Source: Vicingaceae bacterium
GTDB lineage: Bacteria; Bacteroidota; Bacteroidia; Flavobacteriales_E; Vicingaceae
Direction of reading: 5' to 3'
NCBI GenBank assembly: GCA_028245195.1
Contig: JAOKCF010000003.1
Location: 1 to 64,000 of the forward strand
Length of the DNA stretch: 64,000 nt
Part shown: piece after piece, positions 36,489-44,597 of the stretch
Layout of the letters: the number at the start of each line of letters is the position of its first letter
Position numbering within the stretch: position 1 is the first letter of the stretch
Notes under the pieces: model-generated
Told to the model about the DNA's origin: nothing
Seen by the model: the letters and a program-made list of their open reading frames with translations, nothing else
Databases searched by the model: none
Position numbers and translations under genes: made by a program

Positions 36489-37179
36489 TCAATACATGTA
36501 TGGTATGACAAGCAACAATAGCCGCCGTTTCAGTTCTTAATCGACTTTCTCCAAGTGCAATTGGCTCGAAGCCCTGTTGCATGGCTAATTCAACTTCTTC
36601 TTTGCTAAAATCACCCTCAGGTCCAATCAAAAGTAAGGCTTTCTCACCTTTTTTATAACTTTCATTTAAGCTCTTTTTTGGTAAATCATCGTAACAGTGG
36701 CAAATAAATTTTCTTCCAGCGAAGTCGTTTGTTATAAACTGTTTGAATTTTTCTAATTCGCTCAATGCAGGTAGTTTGGTTTTGTACGACTGCTTCATAG
36801 CGCTTACTAAAATCCTTTCTTGTCGGTCTTTCTTCAGCACTTTTCGTTCAGAGTGGAAACTAATAATTGGGTGAATTGAATCAATTCCAATTTCAGTTGT
36901 TTTTTCGAGGAACCATTCCCATCGGTTTAGGTTTTTGGTTGGGGCTGCGGCAATTTCAATTCCATAAGTTTCGTTCACCAACTCTTTCTCAATTATGGTT
37001 AGTTGTGTTGCCTTTTGGTGTGCTACACCAATAGAGCAGAGGTAACGCGTTCCTTTTCCGTCGATAACATGAATATTGTCACCAATTTCAAGGCGTAATA
37101 CTTTTGCAAGGTGTTTGGATTCTTCATTATCGAGGGTAATGGAATTATCTGAAATGTTGGTGGAATAGAAGAGATGCAT
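36481..37179 (-). CDS. rsmE: 16S rRNA (uracil-1498-N3)-methyltransferase RsmE
   Basis: RsmE methylates U1498 of 16S rRNA. The 232-residue protein has an N-terminal PUA-like barrel (HLAKVLRLEIGD) and a SPOUT knot with KTTEIGIDSIHPI, SERKV, MKQSYKTKLP, LLIGPEGDFSKEE and LGESRLRTETA, the full set for the family. It follows the broken PH-like gene after one base and overlaps the DUF4159 gene by 8 bp, forming a three-gene unit. Confidence 0.95.
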   Translation of the reverse strand: MHLFYSTNISDNSITLDNEESKHLAKVLRLEIGDNIHVIDGKGTRYLCSIGVAHQKATQLTIIEKELVNETYGIEIAAAPTKNLNRWEWFLEKTTEIGIDSIHPIISFHSERKVLKKDRQERILVSAMKQSYKTKLPALSELEKFKQFITNDFAGRKFICHCYDDLPKKSLNESYKKGEKALLLIGPEGDFSKEEVELAMQQGFEPIALGESRLRTETAAIVACHTIHVLNA

Positions 37180-37180
37180 G

Positions 37181-37651
37181 TTATTTTATTTGTTCTTGAT
37201 ACGAAGATACAACAGCTTTGGCTTCTTCAAACTTTTGAGTGCCGATCTTGCGACCTTTTCCATCTGAAGTTTGAATCTTAATGCTTTTATTTCCTTCTAC
37301 GCTAAACGCTTTTCCGTTAGTAGAAATTCGGAACCCCCAACCACCATATTCACTTATTGGACTGTATTCAACAACTTCTGCGCTATATAATTCTTCCCAT
37401 GCATAGGTCACTTTTCTTAAGTGAAAAGGAAACATTTTAACGTGAATTCCATTTACATCAATTCGTGTAACTAGGTGAATTGAAAATAAAAATACCACGA
37501 CTAAGCCAAGCACACCAAAAGTGATTATAAACTCATTATTTACCTCAATAGGATAGCGTTGATAAATAAAGATACCTACTAATGAAGCCATACCAAGTCA
37601 CAACCACCATTGGTTAAAGCGTTGATTCTCCTCAAAAATTCTTTTGCACAT
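37181..37651 (-). pseudogene. PH-like membrane protein with premature TGA at codon 18
   Basis: From ATG 37651 the frame reads MCKRIFEENQRFNQWWL, then TGA (37598-37600), then LGMASLVGIFIYQRY and on to a 136-residue open frame. QRFNQWWL-L is the expected start of this two-helix, PH-like protein, and the stop falls where Trp (TGG) would be usual. The rest is normal: a second membrane helix at about residues 24-42 counted from the internal ATG, EEYSAEV-like strands, EYGGWGFRISTNG and IKIQTSDGKGRKIGTQKF. An internal ATG at 37591 could still give a shortened protein lacking most of the first helix, so this is either a fresh pseudogene or an N-terminally trimmed gene. It is first in the operon with rsmE. 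Confidence 0.6.
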
Positions 37652-37672
37652 TGGTTATTTTATTTAAATTCG
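37642..37672 (+). promoter_or_regulatory. Candidate Bacteroidota promoter for accC
   Basis: TTTTG at 37642-37646 and TAAATTCG at 37665-37672 are separated by 18 bases, close to the TTTG-N19-TAnnTTTG consensus with one mismatch in the -7 box. Transcription would start near 37679, 27 bases before the chosen accC ATG. Confidence 0.45.
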
Positions 37673-37705
37673 AATATACCTAATTTAGCTCAAAACATTG
37701 AGGTG

Positions 37706-39184
37706 ATGAATAAGATTTTGATTGCGAATAGAGGAGAGATAGCATTAAGAATTATGCGGACTGCCAAGGAAATGGGAATTTCTACAGTAGCTATTTATTC
37801 TGAGGCAGATAGAAACGCCTTGTTTGTGAGATATGCGGATGAAGCGGTATGTGTGGGTCCGCCTCCTTCATCTGAATCTTATTTACGAGGAGATCACATT
37901 ATCGAATTGTGCAAAGAAATAAATGTGGATGGGATTCATCCTGGTTATGGTTTCCTTTCTGAGAATGCTGATTTCGCTAGAAAAGTAAGTCTAGCAGGCA
38001 TTACTTTGATTGGTCCCTCGCCTGAAGCTATGGAAGTAATGGGGAGTAAGTTGGCGGCAAAAGCAGCTGTCAAGAAATACGGCATTCCTTTGGTTCCTGG
38101 AACAGATGAAGTGTTAACAGATGTAGCTGAAGCGGAAGAAATTGCAAAAGAAGTAGGTTTTCCAATTTTAATAAAAGCAAGTGCAGGTGGCGGTGGAAAA
38201 GGGATGAGAATAGTAGAACGATTGGAGGACTTTAGAGAGCAGATGGATCGTGCAGTTTCAGAGGCAATTTCTTCTTTTGGAGATGGAGCAGTTTTTATTG
38301 AACGATACGTAGGTTCACCTCGACATATTGAAATTCAAATTTTAGCTGATACGCATGGAAATGTTCTTTATTTGTTTGAAAGGGAGTGCTCTATTCAGCG
38401 AAGACACCAGAAAGTAATTGAAGAAGCTCCATCTGCAGTTTTAACACCTGAGATGAGAAAGAAAATGGGAGAAGCTGCTGTTCTAGTGGCGAAGTCTTGT
38501 AATTACGTTGGAGCCGGAACTGTAGAGTTTTTACTAGATGAAAATTTAGATTTTTTCTTTTTAGAAATGAATACCAGGCTGCAAGTTGAGCATCCTGTGA
38601 CGGAGCAAATTACAGGAATTGATTTAGTCCGTGAACAAATTAATGTGGCTCGAGGAGAAAAACTAAGCTTCACGCAAGAAGACTTGAAAATTCAAGGTCA
38701 TTCATTCGAAGTGCGGGTATATGCGGAAGATCCAATGAATAATTTTTTACCAGATATTGGAACCTTAGAGACGTACGTTCGTCCGCAGGGATTGGGAGTA
38801 CGAGTAGATGACGGATTCGAAGATGGAATGGAAATTCCAATTTATTATGATCCAATGATTGCTAAGCTGGTAACTTTCGGTAAGGACAGAGAAACTGCTC
38901 GTTTAAGAATGCTAAGAGCAATTGACGAGTATCAAATAAAGGGTGTAAAAACAACGATGGATTTTTGTCGTTTTGCATTAGAGCATGAGGCTTTTGTTTC
39001 AGGTAATTTTGATACCAACTTTGTGAAACATCATTTTAAACCGGAGTATTTAGAAAGTAAAAGTGACGAAGAACAAGAAATTGCAGCTTTGGTAGCAGCA
39101 AGCTTAGTTGGGAGTTCTAAAACTTCATCGACAGAAGCCAGTGCTTCCGCTTCAAAATCAAAGTGGAAGGCGAATAGGATGTAA
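37706..39184 (+). CDS. accC: Acetyl-CoA carboxylase, biotin carboxylase subunit
   Basis: AccC carboxylates biotin on the carrier protein in the first step of fatty-acid synthesis. The ATG at 37706 gives the family start MNKILIANRGEIALR; the open frame extends 32 codons further but lacks homology there. ATP-grasp motifs include the glycine-rich KASAGGGGKGMR, ERECSIQRRHQK, EMNTRLQVEHPVTE and the C-terminal EDP-NNFLPDIG. It is 492 residues, about 40 more than E. coli AccC, the extra being a Ser/Ala/Lys-rich tail. The usual accB partner is not adjacent, so this may instead be the carboxylase subunit of a propionyl-CoA-type complex. Confidence 0.88.
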   Translation: MNKILIANRGEIALRIMRTAKEMGISTVAIYSEADRNALFVRYADEAVCVGPPPSSESYLRGDHIIELCKEINVDGIHPGYGFLSENADFARKVSLAGITLIGPSPEAMEVMGSKLAAKAAVKKYGIPLVPGTDEVLTDVAEAEEIAKEVGFPILIKASAGGGGKGMRIVERLEDFREQMDRAVSEAISSFGDGAVFIERYVGSPRHIEIQILADTHGNVLYLFERECSIQRRHQKVIEEAPSAVLTPEMRKKMGEAAVLVAKSCNYVGAGTVEFLLDENLDFFFLEMNTRLQVEHPVTEQITGIDLVREQINVARGEKLSFTQEDLKIQGHSFEVRVYAEDPMNNFLPDIGTLETYVRPQGLGVRVDDGFEDGMEIPIYYDPMIAKLVTFGKDRETARLRMLRAIDEYQIKGVKTTMDFCRFALEHEAFVSGNFDTNFVKHHFKPEYLESKSDEEQEIAALVAASLVGSSKTSSTEASASASKSKWKANRM

Positions 39185-39358
39185 GGGGTTTAAAATTAAG
39201 AAGGTATTACTTAAGACACAATAGAATTCATATTGTATAGCATTTAATTAGCTCACTTATAGCTGCTTTGTTGGCTCCAGGCAACAAATTGTAGTTATGC
39301 TAGTGTCTATTAAGAAAGCATTTGGCGCTATTGCCACAGCACTCTTAAAACCTAGCAC
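39185..39358. other. Intergenic stretch with an unexplained hairpin
   Basis: No gene is visible. A 7-bp inverted repeat (TTTGTTG / CAACAAA, 39267-39288) with an 8-base GC-containing loop lies in the middle and has no following T run, so it does not look like a terminator. A 24-codon frame from 39299 has no support. Confidence 0.3.
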
Positions 39359-40022
39359 TATAAAAAGTTAATTCTAATTTTAGTCGTACTATTTAGTTCT
39401 CAAATTAATTTCGCACAATCAGGAAGTGGTGTTATAAAGGGTTTAGTAGTGGAGAAAGCAAATAACGAACCAGTTCCATTTGCCAATGTAGTTTTACTAA
39501 AAGGTATAGAAGAAGTTTTGGTAACGACTAAAGATTTCGATGGAATATATACTTTAAAACCAATTTCAGTCGGCTGAAGATGGAAATGATAACAAAAAGG
39601 ATGTAGAGTAATTATTTGAAGGTCATACAGTTACAGTATTGTATGAAATTGTGCCAGTCGGTTCTATCGAAAATATAAAAGACATTTATAAGCTGAAATA
39701 TCAAAAATAAAAGGCTCTTGACTCTTTGTCAGACGAATTATTGACCGTTAAGTTTCGATATAAAAAACCAGATGGAGATAAATCAATTCTGTTGACCAAG
39801 ATTATGAAAGACGAGGCAGTTGAGCTTGAAGAAGCTTCTCATAATCTTAAATTTTCTTCTGCAGTAGCTTCATTTGGAATGAAACTTCGCGGTTCAGAAA
39901 GTGTAAAAGATATGGACTTTAAAGAGATCCTAGAAATGGCAAAAATGTCTAAGGGGCTAGATGAAAATGGCTACAGAGCCGAATTCTTAAAGTTGGTGGA
40001 AACTGCAGAGCTGATTCGCTAG
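39359..40022 (+). pseudogene. Remnant of a VWA/DUF3520 (YfbK-like) protein that lost its VWA domain
   Basis: Two ends of one gene are joined. The 5' part encodes a signal peptide (KKLILILVVLFSSQINFAQ, without a start codon: TAT in place of ATG) and a carboxypeptidase-regulatory-like domain (GVIKGLVVEKANNEPVPFANV ends near 39570). At 39570-39573 the frame changes abruptly to AEDGNDNKKDVE, TAA (39609-39611), LFEGHTVTVLYEIVPVG, TAA (39708-39710), then ELLTVKFRYKKPDGDKS and FGMKLRGSES to the natural end, which is the DUF3520 C-terminus. The middle, where the von Willebrand A domain belongs, is deleted. One lost start, one deletion with frame change and two nonsense codons mark it as dead. The open piece 39726-40022 is only its tail. 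Confidence 0.85.
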
Positions 40023-40146
40023 AAATCTAAAGTTTAAATAAATAATTTAAGGCAACGTTTTAAAAGTAACGGAGTCTTGATACCAGAAGATTGAAATATC
40101 TTCAAAAAGGATGGTTAATCCTGGTTAATAAAATAGTTGGTTTAGG

Positions 40147-40196
40147 AAAAGCCCTTTTGGTCATCGAGTAAAATCGTAACGGCCGAAGGGGCTTTT
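40147..40196 (+). terminator. Probable intrinsic terminator
   Basis: AAAAGCCCTTTTGGTC pairs with GGCCGAAGGGGCTTTT over 16 positions with three G-U pairs when read as + strand RNA, followed by a T run. It would end transcription of the decayed VWA/DUF3520 locus. On the - strand the wobbles become A-C mismatches, so its use by the inositol monophosphatase gene is less likely. The 124 bases before it hold no recognisable gene. Confidence 0.6.
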
Positions 40197-40991
40197 TTAG
40201 TTCAGGTACTCTTTTATTAACGCATTGAATTCAGATCTCAATTGCGGATTAACAGAGACAATTTCTTTTCCAAACAACCAATTTTCCTCACCTTTAAAAT
40301 CTTCAATTACTGCTCCTGCTTGTTGAGCAATAAATGCTCCTGCAGCAACATCCCAAGCATGCAAGCTGTATTCAAAGAAAGCATCAAATCTGCCACAAGC
40401 CATATATACTAAATCAACAGCTGCCGAGCCAATTCTTCGAACTCCTCTAGTATTTTTAGCCAAGTGTTTTAGTAATTCAAAATAATTATCTAGATGCTGG
40501 TAATCGTAATATGGGAAACCAGTTGCGATCAATGAATCTTCTATTTTCGCGGTAGTGCTTGTTTCTATTTTGTTGCCATTTAAAAAAGCATCACTTCCTT
40601 CCCAAGCATAAAAGCACTCATCTCTATTTACTTCATAAACCACTCCAACTACAATCGTGTCATTTTGTTTAAGTGCCACGCTAACAGAGTAGGTAGGTAC
40701 TCCATGCAAAAAGTTTGTAGTACCATCTAGGGGGTCTATAATCCAATTGTAAACGTCTCCTACTTTGTCAGAAGTGCCTTCTTCTGCAATAAATCCAGCC
40801 TCCGGAAGAAATGACGCTAAGTCTTTAACTAACCTTTTCTCAGCAGTTTTATCTACATAGCTTACCAAGGAGTTTTTAGATTTCGTTTCAATGTCTTCTT
40901 GATAAACTTTATGCTCTTCCATCTTAATAAAGATTCCCACCTCTCGGCAGAGTTCAACTACATCATGGCAAAGTAGCTCTAATGAAATCAT
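40197..40991 (-). CDS. Inositol monophosphatase family protein
   Basis: This 264-residue phosphatase has the metal-binding motifs of the family: EEGTS at about residue 70, IIDPLDGTTNFLHG at about 85-98 and WDVAAGAFIAQQAGA near 215. It uses Mg2+ to dephosphorylate inositol-1-phosphate or related sugar phosphates; some members (CysQ, SuhB) have other roles, and the choice cannot be made here. Its ATG overlaps the lgt stop by four bases (ATGA), so translation is coupled. Confidence 0.88.
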   Translation of the reverse strand: MISLELLCHDVVELCREVGIFIKMEEHKVYQEDIETKSKNSLVSYVDKTAEKRLVKDLASFLPEAGFIAEEGTSDKVGDVYNWIIDPLDGTTNFLHGVPTYSVSVALKQNDTIVVGVVYEVNRDECFYAWEGSDAFLNGNKIETSTTAKIEDSLIATGFPYYDYQHLDNYFELLKHLAKNTRGVRRIGSAAVDLVYMACGRFDAFFEYSLHAWDVAAGAFIAQQAGAVIEDFKGEENWLFGKEIVSVNPQLRSEFNALIKEYLN

Positions 40992-42157
40992 GCAACTACA
41001 ACTTTGGGAACAAATCTATTTTTGTTTTTACGGAAGAAAAAGATTCCCGTGATGCCACTCATGAACAGCAGAACTGCTATAATCTCAGCTTGAGTTGCTT
41101 CAATTCCTAAAAAGTGATAGTCAGGATTAATTCTAATTTTTTCGATAAAGAATCGTTCTACGCCGTTAAATGCTAGGTATAAACTAAACATTACCCCGGG
41201 AACCAACATTTTCTTTCGCAAAGACCAAAGAATTCCAAAAATAATAAATGCCATTACAGTCTCATAAAATGGAGTAGGCCATGCATTACCGGTAATACTT
41301 TCCAAGCCCATGCTGTGAAAGTCTTTCTGTAAGTCAACATTTAGCACGTTGTTAGGGTAGTCAAATGCCCACATCCAGTCTGGTAGAAAACTCATCCAAT
41401 CCGGCTTAGGCGCGTCGTTTGGCATTCCCCAATCTCCGTCACCCGAAAGTTGGCAACCAATTCTTCCAATTCCATAAGCAGCCATGAGACCAGGGGCGCA
41501 GGCGTCTGCCACATGAATCCAAGTTAATCCGTTTTTTACTGCATAATATAAAACTGCACCACCGCCAACAATTAAACCGCCATAAATACTTAATCCGCTA
41601 AATGAAACCAAAGCTCCAATAGGGTCTGCAGCAAATTCGGATAGGTTCTCTAAATTGTGAAATATTTTAGAACCAAGTATTCCTGCAACGGCAGCAATCA
41701 TAGTCATGTTACCAACTAATTCGTGAGGACGAACGTTTTGTTTAACCATTTTTGGCGTCGCTAACTTTTCTTTGTCCTTTTCTCTGAATTTCATCCATGC
41801 AAACAAGGCTGCACCCAAAAGTCCTCCAATAAAATTGCCTCTTCCTGAAAAAAGAAAGGTTTGAGGGTTCTCCACCAAGGCTTCGTAGTTAAATACAGCT
41901 TCAATAAATTTAAAACCTACAAGGAACCCTAAAAATCCATTTGAAATTAACTCCCATTTACTTGCCTTTTCTCCGATTTTAACATCAACTAATCTCGAAA
42001 ACAATAATTTATTGGCTTCTTTTCTTTTCATCTCTTCGGTAAAGAGGTAAGCAGCCGCAATAAATCCAAGGGCTACAAAAAAACCAAAAGTTGGAAAAGG
42101 GAGAGGGATATCTATTCCGAATAAATCTCGGAGCATATCGGATAGAGTTGGATACAT
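40988..42157 (-). CDS. lgt: Prolipoprotein diacylglyceryl transferase Lgt
   Basis: Lgt moves diacylglycerol from phosphatidylglycerol to the Cys of prolipoproteins, the first step of lipoprotein maturation, which the many lipoproteins in this window need. I chose the ATG at 42157 (MYPTLSDMLRDLFGI) over one 17 codons upstream because homologues begin there. Visible are GRGNFIGGLLGA, the signature ADACAPGLMAAYGIGRIGCQ with GDGDWG, and VERFFIEKIR near the end, in about seven membrane segments. The 389 residues exceed E. coli Lgt by almost 100, as is usual in Bacteroidota. ruvX is divergent. Confidence 0.93.
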   Translation of the reverse strand: MYPTLSDMLRDLFGIDIPLPFPTFGFFVALGFIAAAYLFTEEMKRKEANKLLFSRLVDVKIGEKASKWELISNGFLGFLVGFKFIEAVFNYEALVENPQTFLFSGRGNFIGGLLGAALFAWMKFREKDKEKLATPKMVKQNVRPHELVGNMTMIAAVAGILGSKIFHNLENLSEFAADPIGALVSFSGLSIYGGLIVGGGAVLYYAVKNGLTWIHVADACAPGLMAAYGIGRIGCQLSGDGDWGMPNDAPKPDWMSFLPDWMWAFDYPNNVLNVDLQKDFHSMGLESITGNAWPTPFYETVMAFIIFGILWSLRKKMLVPGVMFSLYLAFNGVERFFIEKIRINPDYHFLGIEATQAEIIAVLLFMSGITGIFFFRKNKNRFVPKVVVA

Positions 42158-42254
42158 TTTCTTAGTTTGAAATTCAAAAATAAGCATAGCAAATAGTCTA
42201 CCTGCCAAGTTTTAAAATTATATCATATCATTCGTAATTTGGCATAAAAACAAT

Positions 42255-42665
42255 TTGTCGAAACTAGTAGCCATAGATTACGGAGCAAAACGCACGGGAA
42301 TTGCAGAAACGGACTCGTTGCAAATCATTGCAAGTGGGTTAACTACTGTTGAAACCAAAGATCTACAAGAGTTTATCAAGTCTTATCTAGAGAAAGAAGA
42401 TGTAGAGGTGTTGGTAGTTGGGCAAGCTAAACGAATGAGTGGAGAACTGTCTGATATAGAGCGTAAAATTGTTCCCTTCATTAACTTTATTAAAAAGCGA
42501 TTCCCATTGCTAAAAATTGAGCGGCAAGATGAAGCTTTTACCTCACAAATTGCTTTTCAATCCATGATTGATGGTGGGCTGAGCAAAAAGAAGAGAAAGG
42601 ATAAAGCATTGGTCGATAAAATTAGTGCGACTTTGATTCTACAACGGTTTATGGAAAATCGTTAG
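42255..42665 (+). CDS. ruvX: Holliday junction resolvase-like RuvX (YqgF)
   Basis: This 136-residue RNase H-fold protein has IDYGAKRTGIA at the start, DEAFTS in the middle and DKISATLILQRF at the end, each carrying an acidic catalytic residue. YqgF proteins act in 16S rRNA 5' maturation and possibly on Holliday junctions. The start is a TTG at 42255; no ATG is available before the first motif. It ends 3 bases from the convergent lipoprotein gene. Confidence 0.92.
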   Translation: MSKLVAIDYGAKRTGIAETDSLQIIASGLTTVETKDLQEFIKSYLEKEDVEVLVVGQAKRMSGELSDIERKIVPFINFIKKRFPLLKIERQDEAFTSQIAFQSMIDGGLSKKKRKDKALVDKISATLILQRFMENR

Positions 42666-42668
42666 GAG

Positions 42669-43847
42669 CTATTTTAATTTTCGAATCAAATAGGAGTCAT
42701 TATCTCCACTCCCAAAGTTATCTGTGTGGCCTACGATGTAATAAGAATTACCAACCTCGATGATTTCATTTCCCCAATCGTCTTTAGGATTGCCAATATC
42801 GGTTTGTGCTATAACGTTTCCATTTGGAGCGAGCTCGGCAAAAAGCATTTGGCGTTGTTGACCAAAACTCATGCTTCGACCTAATAAAACAAAGTTTCCT
42901 GCTGAATTAGTAATTGCTGACATTCCTCCATCATGCTGCCTAACGCCAAATTCTCTATCCCAGATAACGTTTCCGGAACTGTCCACTAATACTGAATACA
43001 TATTGTGGTTTGGGTCTGTTAAAGTTGTATGGCCGTGCAGTAAAAAGTTGCCATCAGCGGTTTGCAGTAATTGATGCGTTTCTTCATAACCATTTCCGCC
43101 GTAGCGTTTTCCCCAAATAGAATCACCATTGGCAGTTAGCTTTAATAAGTAGAAGTCTCTTGAAACTGCTCCGAAACTGCTGGTGTATCCAAAAAACATC
43201 AAATTGCCATTTTCTATTTCTAAAATGTCAGTTCCGCCATCGCCACCTGATTGGCCGTAAGTGCGTTCCTTAAGAATGGTTCCTTGCTGGTCCAGCCAAA
43301 TTAAATACATATCCCTTGCTCCATTGCCAAGGCTTTCTGTAGTTGCAGCAATTAATATTTCTGAATTTGAAGTTTCTATCAAGGTAGCCGGAATTTCCTG
43401 TTGCGCGCCACCTATTACTTTTTCCCACAAAACGGTACCATCCGTATTTACTTTTAGCAAGTGAATGTCTCTATCTCCGTCACCTCTTTGTTCTTTAACA
43501 CCCAATAAGAAAAGATTACCATCTAAGGATTTTACAATTTTAAAACCGATTTCTAAAGAAGATGAGCCGTACGTTTTTTCCCAAATTACGTTTCCTTGAA
43601 GGTCCGTTTTAATTAGGTAATGGTCTCCATTTGGGTCGTCGAAACTGTTGGAGTAGCCCAAAAGGTACAGAAATCCCTTTTTTTCTACTATCGAATTAGA
43701 TTCGTCGATTGCAGTTCCGCCATAAGTTTTATCAAAAGGTTTAACCTTTTCGATAAGAACTAGATCTTCAACCACGTCATCATCTTTACAAGAAAATAAA
43801 ATTAGGCTGATGACGATAAACGGAAATAGGACTCTTTTCACAGTCAT
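42669..43847 (-). CDS. Lipoprotein with repeated propeller-like strands, unknown function
   Basis: The signal peptide ends in a lipobox with Cys20 (LFSC) followed by KDDD, an acidic stretch like the lipoprotein export signal used for surface exposure in Bacteroidota. The remainder (about 390 residues) consists of some six or seven repeats of about 50 residues with the pattern DxYLIKxDxxGNxxWEKTYGG, often joined by DGNxxLLGxT. This is the delta-60 or PQQ-like propeller style also seen in secreted Bacteroidota proteins, but I see no catalytic motif. It follows the VF530-ASCH gene after 7 bases and is the last gene of that operon. Confidence 0.75.
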   Translation of the reverse strand: MTVKRVLFPFIVISLILFSCKDDDVVEDLVLIEKVKPFDKTYGGTAIDESNSIVEKKGFLYLLGYSNSFDDPNGDHYLIKTDLQGNVIWEKTYGSSSLEIGFKIVKSLDGNLFLLGVKEQRGDGDRDIHLLKVNTDGTVLWEKVIGGAQQEIPATLIETSNSEILIAATTESLGNGARDMYLIWLDQQGTILKERTYGQSGGDGGTDILEIENGNLMFFGYTSSFGAVSRDFYLLKLTANGDSIWGKRYGGNGYEETHQLLQTADGNFLLHGHTTLTDPNHNMYSVLVDSSGNVIWDREFGVRQHDGGMSAITNSAGNFVLLGRSMSFGQQRQMLFAELAPNGNVIAQTDIGNPKDDWGNEIIEVGNSYYIVGHTDNFGSGDNDSYLIRKLK

Positions 43848-43854
43848 TAAACTA

Positions 43855-44565
43855 CTACTCTTTAGAAATATTGTCGACGGTAAAAATTGTTTTAAACTGT
43901 TCGCATACGATCATCATGTCTTCTGTTGGTTTCTCGCCAAACTCTTCCATTTCAAGACTATAATAGTCCCAATGAACTTTTTTCCAATACTCTAAAGATT
44001 TACCCCCTTCACCTTCAATCGCTGCATATTCATCGGTAATTTGATTGAATGGAGTTTGCTCAACTTTAACAACTTCTACTATGGCTTTTGCAATTTTATA
44101 CCAGTCGGTTACCACATAAATGTTACCTACTTCTGGTAAGTCTGTATTATTCTTTTCAAACCACCATAGAGAGGTTGAGGTGGCTTGCTTTATGCCATCT
44201 CTGGTAAGTTGAGCGCACTCTTTTGCATCTTTTTCATTGTCGCAAAAGTTAAACCATTCGCCTAATTCTTTGTCTTTGTAATTGGGGTTTATCTCAATAA
44301 ACGCTTCCCAAAGTTCTACTACCGATTTTGGTGCAGGAGCGGGAATGGTACTCAAATACAAATCTTCAACTTTCGTTCTCGCCCAATCTGTTTTTCTTAA
44401 AAATCGGAGGCTAGATTTAATAGTTGGTCTATGTTGGAAGGCATTAATACCTGTTATTTGACCCATCTCTTCCCAGCCAACTTTTTCTACTAAATATTCT
44501 AAAATATCCAATAGTTTCACTCCGTGAAGTGGATTGTTCAATTGCTCTTGAGTTGCTTCTCCCAT
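43855..44565 (-). CDS. VF530-ASCH domain fusion protein
   Basis: Two known small domains are fused. Residues about 10-72 match the VF530 DNA-binding family: NPLHGVKLLDILEYLV, GWEEMG, and PTIKSSLRFLRKTDWARTKVEDLYL. Residues about 83-232 match an ASCH (ASC-1 homology) domain of the YhfF type: GIKQATSTSLWW, LPEVGNIYVV, EGEGGKSLEYWKKVHWDYY and VCEQFKTIF. ASCH domains have a PUA-like fold and are proposed to bind RNA or modified bases; some are nucleases or nucleoside-related enzymes. A protein holding a DNA-binding and an RNA-binding-type domain is notable. It sits between a nucleoid-associated protein (32 bases upstream) and the propeller lipoprotein (7 bases downstream). Confidence 0.85.
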   Translation of the reverse strand: MGEATQEQLNNPLHGVKLLDILEYLVEKVGWEEMGQITGINAFQHRPTIKSSLRFLRKTDWARTKVEDLYLSTIPAPAPKSVVELWEAFIEINPNYKDKELGEWFNFCDNEKDAKECAQLTRDGIKQATSTSLWWFEKNNTDLPEVGNIYVVTDWYKIAKAIVEVVKVEQTPFNQITDEYAAIEGEGGKSLEYWKKVHWDYYSLEMEEFGEKPTEDMMIVCEQFKTIFTVDNISKE

Positions 44566-44597
44566 TTTATAATCATTTGATTTGTATTATACTTAAT

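Noticed and set aside
39726-40022. A stand-alone 98-residue gene
   Set aside because: It begins at a weak start within DUF3520 homology that extends upstream through two stop codons.
40050-40085. AACGTTTT...GTCTTGATACC-like sequence after the VWA remnant as a regulatory RNA or conserved element
   Set aside because: It reminded me of sequences seen between Bacteroidota genes, but I cannot define or verify a motif here.
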